DNA of 64,000 nt from Desulfonatronum sp. SC1 (GCF_003046795.1 NZ_PZKN01000018.1:1-64000), one strand, 5' to 3'; positions 7,673-17,140 are shown, numbered from the stretch's first letter. The notes: generated by a model not told the origin, from the letters alone. Numbers and translations are program-made.

Positions 7673-8163
7673 CGACGACCTTGAGGTATTTCGTCGCCGT
7701 GCCCAGCCTCACAAGATTACCAAGGCAGCAACTTAACACGGCGAAACATGGAAATCCGGAGGCGGCACCCTGTCATGATAATGTACAAAAGCGCGACCGC
7801 CCGAAATTGATAGGGGTTGTCAATATTGATATCCATCTTGGATGTCAACGGTCTTCTGTCACGCCCCTCGGTTCATGTCTTCGCTCCATGCGCGTCCGGT
7901 ATTGACCTGGAATAAGGGAGAGAACATGTACATATTCTCCCCCGCCCGTCGCATTTATATCAGGCGTTATGATGATGGTGACGTCCAGGCGGAAACACGG
8001 CTCTAATCTGTCCGTGCCGCACGGGATCCGGTCGGAATTAAGCGGATCAGCCGGATTGAAAGGCCATAACGGCTTTATCTCCCCAACTTGGGCAAACCAC
8101 GAGCCTTCTCTGGCCCTGGAACTCCCGCCGCTCGCGGTCCGCGGTCTCGGGGAAGGGGCAACG
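7673..8163. other. Intergenic stretch without a recognised gene
   Basis: About 490 bases between the start of the AraC remnant and the end of the next minus-strand gene. A TTGACA hexamer on the minus strand near 7820 could belong to the AraC promoter. Open frames here have compositions (runs of R, P, S) typical of non-coding frames. I see nothing else. Confidence 0.5.
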
Positions 8164-8790
8164 TTACACGCGCAGGTCCAGACCTGCGTAGCCTGTCCCG
8201 GCCTGACCGAAGACCATGCCGCCGCTGGGCAACAGAAACGAGTTGGACAGAGAGGACTCGAACCAGACGGCCATGTTCTGCGCATGCAGACTTTGGCGGA
8301 GTTCCATGGGGGAAAGCTTGCGTTCCGCGATGCCGGTCAGCTTGCTCAACTGCACGTCCTTCGCGAACTTCTCGGCCATGTCTGGGTTGTCGATAAAGTA
8401 TTGATCCACGACCGCTTTGTCCGGATGGTTCTCATTGGCCTTGATCAACCCCGTGGACGAATCAAGACGCAGGCTGAGGGAGGTCGTCATGTTCACCTCA
8501 AACGCGGCCATATCCGCCTTGAAGCGCTCGGACCATTCCTTTTCCTGGCTTGACTTGTAGTCAATCACATCTTGGAAGGTGAGCTTATTGTCGATGGATC
8601 TCGGGATGTCCGCCAGCAATGACTCGATTTGCCCCCGAACCTGAGACGCGAGCGATGTTTGTCTGAAACTTGCGCCGGACTGCTGCGTCTGCGTCCGGGT
8701 CTGTTGGGACGCCTCTGAAGCTTGGCCGAAGTTGGCGGCCTGCTGCCAAGAATAGCCGTATACCGCTGAATCGATCATCTGCGTCGACAT
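8164..8790 (-). CDS. Uncharacterised 208-residue protein
   Basis: The ATG at 8790 is preceded by AGGAGCGCGAG. There is no signal peptide or membrane helix. Residues 1-60 are rich in Q, S and T (YGYSWQQAANFGQASEASQQ). The middle is helical and charged, containing KSSQEKEWSERFKADMAAFE, and the end is glycine-rich (GGMVFGQAGTGYAGLDLRV). Codon usage matches the neighbouring genes. I do not recognise a family. The look (polar N-terminus, amphipathic helices) would suit a secreted or surface-structure accessory protein, but that is a guess. It is isolated between two damaged regions. Confidence 0.6.
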   Translation of the reverse strand: MSTQMIDSAVYGYSWQQAANFGQASEASQQTRTQTQQSGASFRQTSLASQVRGQIESLLADIPRSIDNKLTFQDVIDYKSSQEKEWSERFKADMAAFEVNMTTSLSLRLDSSTGLIKANENHPDKAVVDQYFIDNPDMAEKFAKDVQLSKLTGIAERKLSPMELRQSLHAQNMAVWFESSLSNSFLLPSGGMVFGQAGTGYAGLDLRV

Positions 8791-8929
8791 CTCGCGCTCC
8801 TATGTCATGTGGTGGGAAAAATATGCATGCCCGTTCCCAAAGCACGAATCATACCACATGGAAGCGGTGGCCAGGCATCCTTCTTCAATGTATGTTTAAA
8901 GCCATGCCATGTATTTTTAGCATTTTTAG

Positions 8930-9080
8930 CGCCAAGGCTAGGGCAAAGGCCAGAAAAAACATGAGCGCCATTTGCACTCCCGGTCCAGCGCCAGAAGCCG
9001 GTTTCTGAGCGCAGCATGGCGATGGTCGCCAGGCAGAGCACGTACAAGGAGGCGGCCATGAAGGCCAGTGTCCCGGCTGG
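8930..9080 (-). pseudogene. Degenerate feoB 3' remnant
   Basis: The minus strand still encodes PAGTLAFMAASLYVLCLATIAML and RSETGFWRWTG, closely matching the C-terminus of the intact FeoB at 10770 (SPAGALAFVIASHLYVPCLA, RSETGSWRWTG). After that the frame is shifted and ends are lost. No upstream part of feoB is present. It is a second, decayed copy of the FeoB tail about 1.8 kb from the intact gene, left by duplication or recombination. Confidence 0.8.
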
Positions 9081-9320
9081 TTGCAAAGATTTCACAACCC
9101 TTCGCCTGTTCCGTTGGACGGCCAGAGATCGCAATGACGCAGATCCCAGAGTGTACGGGGGACGGAAAGGTATTGGCGTCAACAAGGCAGCAGGATGTGC
9201 GTGATGGTTATGGTGTCAAACAGCATCGAAAAATGACCCACCATCGGCGTCCAATTTTGACCCCCTCCGGGCGTGTCTGTAAGCATCCTGCCAGATGGCT
9301 GTGCGATGGCCGCATTAGCT

Positions 9321-10058
9321 TTACTGGGCGGATGTCCTTTGCCTCAGTCTCCAGCTCTCGTTTCCTGTCTCGATGATCTCACAGTGATGAGTGACGCGGT
9401 CCAAGAGTGCCGTCGTCATCTTGGCGTCCCCGAAGACCTGCGACCATTCGCCAAAGCTCAGGTTGGTGGTGATCATTACCGACGTCTGCTCGTGGAGCTT
9501 TGACAGCAGATGGAAGAGCAGTTGTCCGCTGGACCGGGAGAACGGCAGATAGCCGAGTTCGTCCAGGATGATCAGGTCGAAACGGGCGAGGGTGTCGGCC
9601 AGGCGCCCGGCCTTGCCCTCCGCCTTCTCCTGTTCGAGCTTGTTGACCAGATCCAGCAGATTGAAGAAGCGCACTCGCGCCCCGCCGCGGATGCAGTGGA
9701 TGCCGATGGCAACGCTCAGGTGCGTCTTGCCGGTGCCCGTGCCGCCGACGAAGACGACGTTTGTTCGCGCCTCCATGAAGCCACCCTGACACAGTGTTCT
9801 GATCCTGTCCTCGCTCACCGTCTATGACGGGAAGTCAAAGCCTTCCATGTCCTTCATCACGGGAAACTTGGCGATCCCCAGCCGATACCGGATGCTGCGC
9901 ATGTGACGCTCGGCCTTCTCCGCCCGGAGTAGCGCGAGCAGGATCTTCTCCGGCGTCGAGCCGGTTCTGCGTCCTTGCTCAAGCAATTCGTCATAGGCGC
10001 TGTGAGCCCCGTTCAGACCTAGTTCCTTGAGCATGCCCAACACGTCATTGCGCAGCAT
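9321..10058 (-). pseudogene. istB: IS21 helper ATPase IstB, interrupted by a stop codon
   Basis: The first part (MLRNDVLGMLKELGLNGAHS to GFDFPS) and the second ([15 protein letters not shown] onward) lie in one frame separated only by TAG at 9822-9824. The second part has the Walker A motif GGTGTGKTH, Walker [13 protein letters not shown] and the TTNLSFGEW sensor region, as in IstB AAA+ helpers that assist IstA during transposition. Homologues read through the stop position, so this is a nonsense mutation rather than a frameshift. The gene would give a truncated N-terminal peptide. Confidence 0.88.
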
Positions 10059-10470
10059 GTGCACTCCGCAGGAGACGGTCGTAACGACCGCAGTCGGCAA
10101 CAGGCATGCATCCGAGTTCCAAGCATGAGGGGATGCTGACCACCGGCGCAGGCTCGTCGTCCTGCCGGCGGTTGAGGATGCTCAGAACCGCGTCCTTGCT
10201 CACGGTGCGCTGGCTCAGCGCTATCCGACATGCTTCCGCGACGACCTCGAGGCCATGGCTGGGGACGGCGGTGAGAATCCCGGCGAACTGGCGGTCCCAG
10301 TCGTCGTAACGTCGCAAGACCTCGCGGACCTGCTCGATGGCCTCGGGCAATTTCCAAGCCGTGAACGGAGCACCGTTGCGTAGCGCCCCTGGCTTGCGAT
10401 CAAGCAGAGGGACGTAGTGCCAGGGATCGTAGACGGTCTTGTCGCGGCCGTTTTCGATGCCGATTACTGC
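10045..10470 (-). pseudogene. istA: IS21 transposase IstA, C-terminal fragment
   Basis: The frame contains DPWHYVPLLDRKPGALRNGAPF, WDRQFAGILTAVPSHGLEVV and LSILNRRQDDEPAP, the C-terminal region of IstA. The N-terminal helix-turn-helix and DDE catalytic core are absent. Upstream of about 10470 the sequence no longer matches. The stop overlaps the istB start, as normal for IS21 operons. It cannot encode an active transposase. Confidence 0.8.
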
Positions 10471-10769
10471 GTTAGGTGGGTCATTATCCCATGCCGATTC
10501 ACATTTACTTCTTCTCATCCAGCCAAACACATAAGCTGGGATGAACAAGAAACCGTCCAATCTATTTTCTCCACCCTGACCAGATGCACATGGATGGAAA
10601 TAAACATTGATAAAGATTGTCTTTGTTAATATCTAAGAAGAATGTCAACAACGCTTAGCCACCGCTTATGCCGTCAGGTACATTTCAACAAACCAAGCGT
10701 ACGCCCTGAACTGATGTTTACAAATATTACCTGGACATGCATCCTCCCCTCGCCTCCACCCGGCGCGAC

Positions 10770-12698
10770 TTACAGCAACAGCTTGGCCACCTGGTAGGTC
10801 GCCATGGCCATGGTGAAGGCCAGGGTGAACATGATCGCCAATTGCACCCCGGTCCAGCGCCAGGAGCCGGTTTCCGAGCGGAGCATGACGATGGTCGCCA
10901 GGCAGGGTACGTACAAGTGGGAAGCAATGACAAAGGCCAATGCTCCGGCAGGAGAGATGGCTCCGGCAATGGCCGAGGAAACAGCCTGGCCGTCCGCCGC
11001 GCCGAGCGAAAAAAGCACGGCCAGGGTTCCGGCTGTGGTTTCCTTGGCCACGAACGAACTCAGCAGCGCGACCATGAACCGCCAGTCCATGCCCATCAGT
11101 CCGGCAAAGGGCTCCAGCCATTGACCTAAGCGATACATATAGCTGGTCTCGAGGCTCCCGTCGGGAAAATATCCAGCAGCCCACACCAGAATCACGGCGG
11201 CCATGATCAGGCCGGACACGCGGCGCACGAACAGCGATATCCTCGTCCACACCGCCCTGAGGATGGTTTTGATGTTGGGGCGGTGATACAGGGGCAGTTC
11301 CATGATCAATCCGTCTCCTGGACTGTGCGGCAGCGCGGCGTGCAACAGTCGGCCCGCCGCCGCGGACAGGGCCAGAGTCATGCAGGTGAGCGCCAGGAGC
11401 ATCACCATGCCGGTCTTGAACGGGAAAAAAGCCATGATGAACATCACGGCCACGAATGTCTGCCCGGCGCACGGCAGAAAGGGCAGCATGGCCACGGTGA
11501 TCAGACGCTGGCGCCGCGTATCCACCACGCGGGCTCCGGCCATGGCCACCGTGTTGCAGACCAGACCGAGAATCATGGGAATGGCGGATTTTCCCGTGAT
11601 GCCGAACCGGCGCAGCAAACCGTCGAAGAAAAAGGCCATCCGCGCCAGATAGCCCACGTCTTCCAGAAAGCAGAATATTCCGTAGGTGAAGGCGATGAAG
11701 CAGACCAAGGCCATGTTCCAAGCCAGGCCCATGATGATCCCGTCCGCGAAAAGGCTGCCAAGCATTCCGGGATACGCGGCCTTGATGCCCGGTGCGGCGT
11801 CCATGACGGCGCGCAGAATTTTGCCGCCGGTGAGCACCCCGAGGGCCAGCCCGAGCAGCACGGCGGCCGGGGCTCCGATCCAGGCCAGGAGTCTGCCCCA
11901 CACCGCATGCAGCAGGACCCGGTCCCATTTGGCCGTGGTTCCTGCCGCATCCCCGGTTTCGCGCACCGCCCCGGCGCAGACCTGGTTCACCCAGCGGCAG
12001 TTGGCCTCGACGGCGGCAACGCCGCGCGGCAAGCCGTCGTCCACGGGCCCGGCGGCGTCATGGTTTGTCACTGAGTCCGGAGCCGAAACACCAGGCGATC
12101 CGCCCCCGTTCCCGCTGCTTTGCCAGGAGCGTTCCACGGCGCAAATCAGTTCCTGAACGCCCACGCCCCGGGCCGCGCTCATCGGCACCACCGGACAATT
12201 CACGGCCCGAGCCAATTCGTCGGGTGCGACCTCAACGCCCTCGGCTTTTGCCACGTCCATCATGTTCAGGGCGATGACCATCGGCTTTTTCAGGGCCGCC
12301 ATCTCGGCCACGAGATACATGGTTCTTCTGAGCGACGCGGCATTGACCACGGCGATGATCACGTCCACGTTTCCCGTGGCCAGAAATTCGGCGGCAATCT
12401 CTTCTTCCGCCGAATTGGCGCTCAGACTGTAGATGCCTGGAAGATCAACCAGCCGGAAACCGGCCGCGGGTGTTTCCACCAACCCTTCCCGGCACTCCAC
12501 GGTTTTTCCGGGCCAGTTGCCCACATGCTGACGTGAACCGGTAAGCCCGTTGAAGATCGTGGATTTCCCGCAATTGGGCTGACCCGCCACGGCCACGGTC
12601 ACCGTTTTCCGACCTGCCCCAGGCATCCTTGTCCCGCACACCCCGCCTGCCATGGCGGGCATCGCCTCCCCGGATGCTTCTCCCTGCACGCCGCCCAT
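10770..12698 (-). CDS. feoB: Ferrous iron transporter FeoB
   Basis: A 642-residue inner-membrane iron(II) transporter. The N-terminal G domain has G1 GQPNCGKST (residues 39-47), G3 DLPG (85-88) and G4 NMMD (145-148). A linker is followed by two gate-type membrane domains (PCAGQTFVAVMF; SSFVAKETTAGTL) and the C-terminal helix ending YQVAKLLL. ATG 12698 is chosen because it lies one base after the feoA stop; a longer in-frame start would overlap feoA. At 642 residues it is at the short end of the family (700-800 is common), mainly in the linker. It delivers Fe(II) to the cytoplasm under anoxic conditions. Confidence 0.95.
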   Translation of the reverse strand: MGGVQGEASGEAMPAMAGGVCGTRMPGAGRKTVTVAVAGQPNCGKSTIFNGLTGSRQHVGNWPGKTVECREGLVETPAAGFRLVDLPGIYSLSANSAEEEIAAEFLATGNVDVIIAVVNAASLRRTMYLVAEMAALKKPMVIALNMMDVAKAEGVEVAPDELARAVNCPVVPMSAARGVGVQELICAVERSWQSSGNGGGSPGVSAPDSVTNHDAAGPVDDGLPRGVAAVEANCRWVNQVCAGAVRETGDAAGTTAKWDRVLLHAVWGRLLAWIGAPAAVLLGLALGVLTGGKILRAVMDAAPGIKAAYPGMLGSLFADGIIMGLAWNMALVCFIAFTYGIFCFLEDVGYLARMAFFFDGLLRRFGITGKSAIPMILGLVCNTVAMAGARVVDTRRQRLITVAMLPFLPCAGQTFVAVMFIMAFFPFKTGMVMLLALTCMTLALSAAAGRLLHAALPHSPGDGLIMELPLYHRPNIKTILRAVWTRISLFVRRVSGLIMAAVILVWAAGYFPDGSLETSYMYRLGQWLEPFAGLMGMDWRFMVALLSSFVAKETTAGTLAVLFSLGAADGQAVSSAIAGAISPAGALAFVIASHLYVPCLATIVMLRSETGSWRWTGVQLAIMFTLAFTMAMATYQVAKLLL

Positions 12699-12699
12699 T

Positions 12700-12948
12700 C
12701 TACCGTACCACCGGACCGACAAGAATATCCGCGACGATCCGCTGATCAAGCGCCAGATAGGTGCGGTCCACGGCGACCACCACCGTTGCCCCGCCGTTTC
12801 TGACCATGGTTACGCAGGCCCCCGGAGCGAGTCCCATGGACGCGAGCCTGACCGCCAGCCCTTCTCTCATTACCCCGACCAGAATCCTGCATTCCTTGAT
12901 CCGCATCTCTGAAAGCGGAGCCGTTATTTCCGTCGCCGTTATCGACAT
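12700..12948 (-). CDS. feoA: FeoA, SH3-like partner of FeoB
   Basis: An 82-residue cytoplasmic protein with the FeoA pattern: a basic segment (KECRILVGVMREGLAVRLAS), MGLAPGACVTMVRNGG and a final VAVDRTYLALDQRIVADILV. FeoA has an SH3-like fold and supports FeoB transport by contacting its G domain. The stop is separated from the feoB start by one base, so the two are co-transcribed. The gene lies 75 bases after the methyltransferase gene on the same strand and may belong to the same transcription unit as the receptor-methyltransferase pair. Confidence 0.92.
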   Translation of the reverse strand: MSITATEITAPLSEMRIKECRILVGVMREGLAVRLASMGLAPGACVTMVRNGGATVVVAVDRTYLALDQRIVADILVGPVVR

Positions 12949-13023
12949 TACACGTCACCTTGTCCTTCCATGCATGTTGAAAAATTATCCCGCCCTGAAA
13001 ACCGCCGCCACGCGATGGACGAC

Positions 13024-14040
13024 CTATTTCCGCGCGACATCCAGATCCATCGGCCCCATGGGCGTCTCCACGGTTCGCGAATGCACATGGCGAAACCCGC
13101 ATCGCAGCATGGATGCGGCGATCTCGCCCTGACTGAAAAAGACGTCACGGCCCAGGCGCATGGCCTCGCCCAGATGTCCTAGCATGATGTCCGGCCTGGT
13201 CCGCTCGTGGGTCAGGCCGTCCTGGAAACTGGCGAAAACCCCTCCGGGATTCAGGGCCGCGAAGACCTTCCCGATCAGCGTGTCCAGATCGTGCCGGGCG
13301 AAGTTCAGAGTCGAGCAGGCCCAGACCAGATCATACCCCGTGCCGATGTCGTCATGCAGATAATCCCCGGCCTGTACGCTCAGGCGATCCTGGGCGGCGT
13401 ATTCCCGAATGAATTCTTCGGCAGCCGCGACCACCGCCGGCCGATCGAACACCACGCCGGTCATGGACGGATGGGCGGCCGTGAAATACAGAGCGAACAT
13501 GCCGTGCCCCCCGCCCAGGTCGAGCATTTTTTGAAACCTCGGGAATTCCGGCAGGTCCGCGAGAACGGCGGCCATGGTCTGCCCGACGCCGCCCGTGACC
13601 CATGCCGCGCTGACCCGCGCGGCTTCGGCCCACGTCGCTTCCGAGGAACCGTCGCAGACAGGGTCGCGCTGCGGACCGCCAAGCACCAGCTTTGGAAGAT
13701 CCCCCAAGGAGTCCGCGCATCGGTGCGTGATCATCAGCAGCAGGTCTCCGAGATAGACCGGGCTGCGGCGCATCAAAAAGCGCATGGTTTGCTCGGTGTT
13801 GCGATACCGCCCCTCCTTCTTCTCCACCACCCCGATGGCGGCCAGGGCGTCAAGAAACAGTTCCGTATTGCCGGGGTGCGACCTTATGGCCGCGGAGAGT
13901 TCCGATAGGTCGCGGAACTCGTCCAGATGATCGAAAACCCCCAGTTCGAGTCCCACGGTCAGCAGGCGGGCGCGGATGGGCGCGGCGACAAGGCCGTACA
14001 GGTCCGAATAATCCTGTTCAACAAATGGCAAGGGCAGCAT
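13024..14040 (-). CDS. O-methyltransferase-fold SAM methyltransferase (copy 1)
   Basis: A 338-residue class I methyltransferase of the plant-COMT/HIOMT-like family. An N-terminal winged-helix dimerisation domain (LGVFDHLDEFRDLSELSAAI) precedes a Rossmann domain with SAM motif I LDLGGGHG (173-180), acidic VVFDRP (196-201) and AGDYLHDDIG. H250 in NFARHDLDTL aligns by eye with the catalytic base of O-methyltransferases. It has no signal peptide, so it acts in the cytoplasm. It follows a TonB receptor gene and precedes feoAB, and is clearly paralogous to the methyltransferase at 19590-20612. The substrate is unknown; a phenolic or hydroxylated metallophore is one possibility. Confidence 0.82.
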   Translation of the reverse strand: MLPLPFVEQDYSDLYGLVAAPIRARLLTVGLELGVFDHLDEFRDLSELSAAIRSHPGNTELFLDALAAIGVVEKKEGRYRNTEQTMRFLMRRSPVYLGDLLLMITHRCADSLGDLPKLVLGGPQRDPVCDGSSEATWAEAARVSAAWVTGGVGQTMAAVLADLPEFPRFQKMLDLGGGHGMFALYFTAAHPSMTGVVFDRPAVVAAAEEFIREYAAQDRLSVQAGDYLHDDIGTGYDLVWACSTLNFARHDLDTLIGKVFAALNPGGVFASFQDGLTHERTRPDIMLGHLGEAMRLGRDVFFSQGEIAASMLRCGFRHVHSRTVETPMGPMDLDVARK

Positions 14041-14211
14041 TGTTCACTCCGTGTTATTTTGATTCATTTCAAAGCATGCAGCCCGGCTGATCAGTCCATA
14101 TCCACCTGGGCATATGCCTTGTCCGAATGGCTCTTTCTGGTAATAAAAGTGAAGCACGTTTTCAATATCAATCAATATTTATTGCTCCTCATGCCGCTGG
14201 ATACATGTAGA

Positions 14212-16365
14212 TCAGAAACGCAGGGTCAGGGCCACACCGAAGGTTCTTGGATCGCCGTCCTGACCGAAGACCGGCAGGTTGGGCCGCTGAAGAGAGACGA
14301 CCTGATATTCGGCATCAAAGGCATTCTTCATCCAGAAATAGAGATCAAGATGCTCACTTTGCAGCCCAACCCTGAAATTGACCAGTTCATATGGAGATTG
14401 CCGCAATTCGTTGGCGGCGTCCCAATAGAACCGCCCCATGCCCACCAGGTCGGCGCGGGCGAAAAAGTTCAGCTTATGCTCCCGGCCCATAAGCGATATC
14501 GGCCTGAAGGACGGCGCCCGATACTGGACGCCCAGGTTGTAATTATAGGTAGGGGCCAGGGGCAGGTCCTTCCCCTTGTAGTCCGTTCCATCCGTAGGAT
14601 CGGCATATGTTTTGAAAGTTGCCTTGTTCAAGGCGAAACCGGCGTTGAGGTCAAGGCCCGTGAACGCCTTGAACATGGTTTCGACTTCCACCCCGCGGCT
14701 GGTGCTGGATCCCGCGTTCTCGACATAGGTGCTGGCACTGCCCTCCGGCATCACGAAGGTCAGCTGCTGGTCGTCCAGGGTGATGTAGTAGCCCGCGAGA
14801 TTGACCAGAAGTCTGTCCTCCAGCCACCTGGACTTCACGCCGAGTTCATAGTTCCAGGAATACTCGGGATTAAAGCGCACCTTGTCGGCGGAAGGCGCAA
14901 TGTGGTTGAACCCTCCGCTCCTGTAGCCCCTGGCCGCGGAAACGTACGGCATGACGCCTTCCCAGGTCCGCCAGGCAACGGAAAACTTCGGCGACAGGGC
15001 GTCTCCGCTGGATTCATGGCGGCTGGTGAACGCTTGGCGGATATCTGCTCCGCTCATGGAGGTTCCTCGGCTGAGTTCAAGGATGTTTTTCTCGTGTTCG
15101 TAGCGCAGCCCGGCCGTGAAATCCAAACTGTCGAAAAAGGTGCGGGTGACCTGGCCGAACAGGGCGTGGCTGGTGTCCTTGAACTTGCCCCGGGTATTCG
15201 CGCTCAGACCGGGCGTCATGCCGAACAGCGCGGCCTGGCTGTCGAAGAACTGGGTGTCGTCAACGGTCTTGTCGCGCTTGAACAGGTAAAGCCCGCCAAG
15301 CCATTTGAACGGGGAACCGTCGTCCGGAGACGCCAGTCGCAGTTCCTGGGAATACTGCCTGCTGTCGATGTCCTTGCGGAAATGGGTGATGTCCAGGGGT
15401 GAGAAATCCTGGTCGTTGATCTCCAGGTTGTCCCAGGACCTGTAGGCGCTGATTGAGGTCAGCCTTGCAAAGGGGAGATCCCAGTCGATGTTCAGCGACG
15501 TGCCCCAGAGGTCCGACTCCGCCTTGCTCTCAAAATTGTGGGAATAGGTCCAGGGTTCGTCCGCCGGGAGTCCAGCCGCGGCCCAGGGAGTCATTCTGCG
15601 CAGCGGATAGGCCCCGGTGCGCTGCGTCTGACCGTCCAGATTCAGGGAAACCTCCAAATCCTCCGTGGGAAGAAAGGCCATCCTCATCCTGGCACCGCGA
15701 CCGTTGAAATGATCCCCTTCCTTGCCTAAAAAGCCGAAAGCGGTGTTTTCCTGGTAACCGTCCCGGCCTTTGGCGAAACCGGAGACTCTGAGGAAAAGCT
15801 TGTCGCGGACAATGGGCGCGTTCACCTGCGCCGAGGATTCCAAAAGGCCGTGGTTTCCCGCTCCGGCGTTCAGGGTCGCGGAGAGTTCGTTGTCCGGCTT
15901 TTTTGTGATGATGTTCACCACCCCTGCCAGGGTGTTCCGACCGTACAGGGTGCCCTGGGGGCCTCGCAGAACCTCGATTCGTTCCAGGTCAAACAGGGGA
16001 TAGTTGAACATTCCCAAATCCGAATACCCCACCCCGTCCACCTGAAATCCCACGGCAGGTTCGTGCTTCACGGCCCCGATGCCGCGCATGAACGCGAAGT
16101 TGTGGGAATTCGCGCCCCACCCGGAGAACGTGAAATTAGGAATTTGATGAGACAACGACTCCACGCTGTTCACCCCGGCGTTCTCAATGGCAAACTCGGA
16201 AAGCACGCTGATGCTGGCGGGCACCTCCTGAACGTTTTCCTCTCGTTTTTCCGCCGTGACCACGATCGTGTCCAAAGCGACCTCCCCCTTGTCTTCCGCC
16301 CATGCCCCGGGACTTGCCCCTAAAACGCAAGCCGCCAGAACAACCGAAAATGTCCATCGCAACAT
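14212..16365 (-). CDS. FyuA-like TonB-dependent receptor (copy 1)
   Basis: A 717-residue outer-membrane receptor. A signal peptide (MLRWTFSVVLAACVLGASPGAWA) is followed by a TonB-box region DTIVVTAEKREENVQEVPAS, a plug with LERIEVLRGPQGTLYGRNT and GVVNIITKKP, and a barrel ending FGVALTLRF. The AEKREENVQ and RGPQGTLYGRNTLAG signatures are typical of the FyuA/siderophore-receptor branch. ATG 16365 follows AGGGAGGAACAC. A palindromic TetR-type site lies 64-79 bases upstream. The paired methyltransferase gene follows 171 bases downstream. The cargo is not identifiable from sequence. Confidence 0.88.
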   Translation of the reverse strand: MLRWTFSVVLAACVLGASPGAWAEDKGEVALDTIVVTAEKREENVQEVPASISVLSEFAIENAGVNSVESLSHQIPNFTFSGWGANSHNFAFMRGIGAVKHEPAVGFQVDGVGYSDLGMFNYPLFDLERIEVLRGPQGTLYGRNTLAGVVNIITKKPDNELSATLNAGAGNHGLLESSAQVNAPIVRDKLFLRVSGFAKGRDGYQENTAFGFLGKEGDHFNGRGARMRMAFLPTEDLEVSLNLDGQTQRTGAYPLRRMTPWAAAGLPADEPWTYSHNFESKAESDLWGTSLNIDWDLPFARLTSISAYRSWDNLEINDQDFSPLDITHFRKDIDSRQYSQELRLASPDDGSPFKWLGGLYLFKRDKTVDDTQFFDSQAALFGMTPGLSANTRGKFKDTSHALFGQVTRTFFDSLDFTAGLRYEHEKNILELSRGTSMSGADIRQAFTSRHESSGDALSPKFSVAWRTWEGVMPYVSAARGYRSGGFNHIAPSADKVRFNPEYSWNYELGVKSRWLEDRLLVNLAGYYITLDDQQLTFVMPEGSASTYVENAGSSTSRGVEVETMFKAFTGLDLNAGFALNKATFKTYADPTDGTDYKGKDLPLAPTYNYNLGVQYRAPSFRPISLMGREHKLNFFARADLVGMGRFYWDAANELRQSPYELVNFRVGLQSEHLDLYFWMKNAFDAEYQVVSLQRPNLPVFGQDGDPRTFGVALTLRF

Positions 16366-16428
16366 GTGTTCCTCCCTGCATACGTTTTGAAGTTGAAGAA
16401 TTCGCGGCATGCTCCCATGCCTCATGCA

Positions 16429-16444
16429 GACCGATCGATCAGTC
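16429..16444. promoter_or_regulatory. Candidate TetR operator before receptor copy 1
   Basis: GACCGATCGATCAGTC is nearly palindromic (14 of 16 positions) and lies between the tetR stop and the receptor start. A matching motif lies just before tetR itself at 17126-17140. Two occurrences flanking the regulator suggest autoregulation and control of the receptor. Binding is inferred. Confidence 0.6.
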
Positions 16445-16493
16445 AGCATTCTTGCCATAAAAAAAACACGCCTCGGGCACACCCGGCAAGGGA

Positions 16494-17105
16494 TTACTCC
16501 CGCGACGTCAGCAGGCCGGTCGTCAGTATCCGTTCCAGATCCTGGATATAGCGCTCATCCACGGCCTCGTCGTCCGGATCGAGCCCGAGACGGTGGCAAA
16601 AGGCAGGCTTGTTGTTCAGCCAGAACAGGTGCGCGCCGGTCAGGATACTGATGATGTGGGCGGGATGCAGATCCTGGCGAACGTGTCCCATTTTCTGGCT
16701 TTCAACGACCTTTCCCACGGAAAGGGCGAACAACTCATTGGTGGCCTCCCAGGGCGTACAGTCTCCTTCCAGTTGCCGCCATAACATGATCCGGCGCAAA
16801 TTTGGATTTGACCGCCAGAACGCGAGATACTCCCTCGGCCATTCCCGGATGAAGGATTCGACGCAAAACCCTTGCTTCAGCAGGGGCAGCAAGACTCGGG
16901 CGAACCGTTCGCCGAATCTCGCCTTGACCGCCTCCCAAAGCCCCTTTTTGCTCTTGAAATGATGGTGAAGCAGGGCCTGGGACTTTCCGGACAATTTGGC
17001 GATACGGCTCATGGAAGCACCGGCAAAGCCCTTTTGCGCGAAAATCTCCTCCGCTGCGTCCAAAATACTGCATCGACTCCGATCCGGGTCACGATGTTCC
17101 GACAT
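16494..17105 (-). CDS. TetR/AcrR-family transcriptional regulator
   Basis: A 203-residue regulator. The N-terminal helix-turn-helix spans about residues 10-55 (ILDAAEEIFAQKGFAGAS, then MSRIAKLSGKSQALLHHHF), a classic TetR signature. The rest is a helical ligand or dimer domain with LTGAHLFWLNNKPAF. I prefer ATG 17105, with a G-rich site before it, to the TTG five codons upstream. The gene sits between the two receptor genes, all on the minus strand, and operator-like palindromes lie before it and before receptor copy 1. It probably represses these genes until a ligand, perhaps the imported compound, is bound. Confidence 0.88.
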   Translation of the reverse strand: MSEHRDPDRSRCSILDAAEEIFAQKGFAGASMSRIAKLSGKSQALLHHHFKSKKGLWEAVKARFGERFARVLLPLLKQGFCVESFIREWPREYLAFWRSNPNLRRIMLWRQLEGDCTPWEATNELFALSVGKVVESQKMGHVRQDLHPAHIISILTGAHLFWLNNKPAFCHRLGLDPDDEAVDERYIQDLERILTTGLLTSRE

Positions 17106-17125
17106 GCTGCCCCCATTCAATTGCT

Positions 17126-17140
17126 GACCGATCGATCGAT
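17126..17140. promoter_or_regulatory. Candidate TetR operator before tetR
   Basis: GACCGATCGATCGAT shares its first twelve bases with the palindrome before receptor copy 1. It lies about 20 bases upstream of the tetR ATG, where bound repressor would block transcription or elongation. Confidence 0.55.

Larger units (their letters stand above)
9210..10560 (-). mobile_element. Decayed IS21-family insertion sequence
   Basis: It contains an istB gene broken by an in-frame stop and the 3' part of istA in the usual istA-istB order. At the istB-distal end there are repeated terminal-type motifs (AAAAATGACCCAC, AATTTTGACCCCC, about 9226-9262), as in IS21 ends. The istA side lacks the N-terminal catalytic region; a similar GGGTCATTATCCC near 10475 may be the other end, left by an internal deletion. 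The left boundary is therefore approximate. The element appears dead. Confidence 0.8.

Noticed and set aside
7845-8285. 146-codon minus-strand frame before the uncharacterised protein's end
   Set aside because: R/P/S-rich, overlaps the supported gene at 8164-8790 and has no binding site.
13927-15402. 491-codon plus-strand open frame inside receptor copy 1
   Set aside because: The minus strand encodes a complete TonB receptor here; the plus frame has no domain and no ribosome-binding site.
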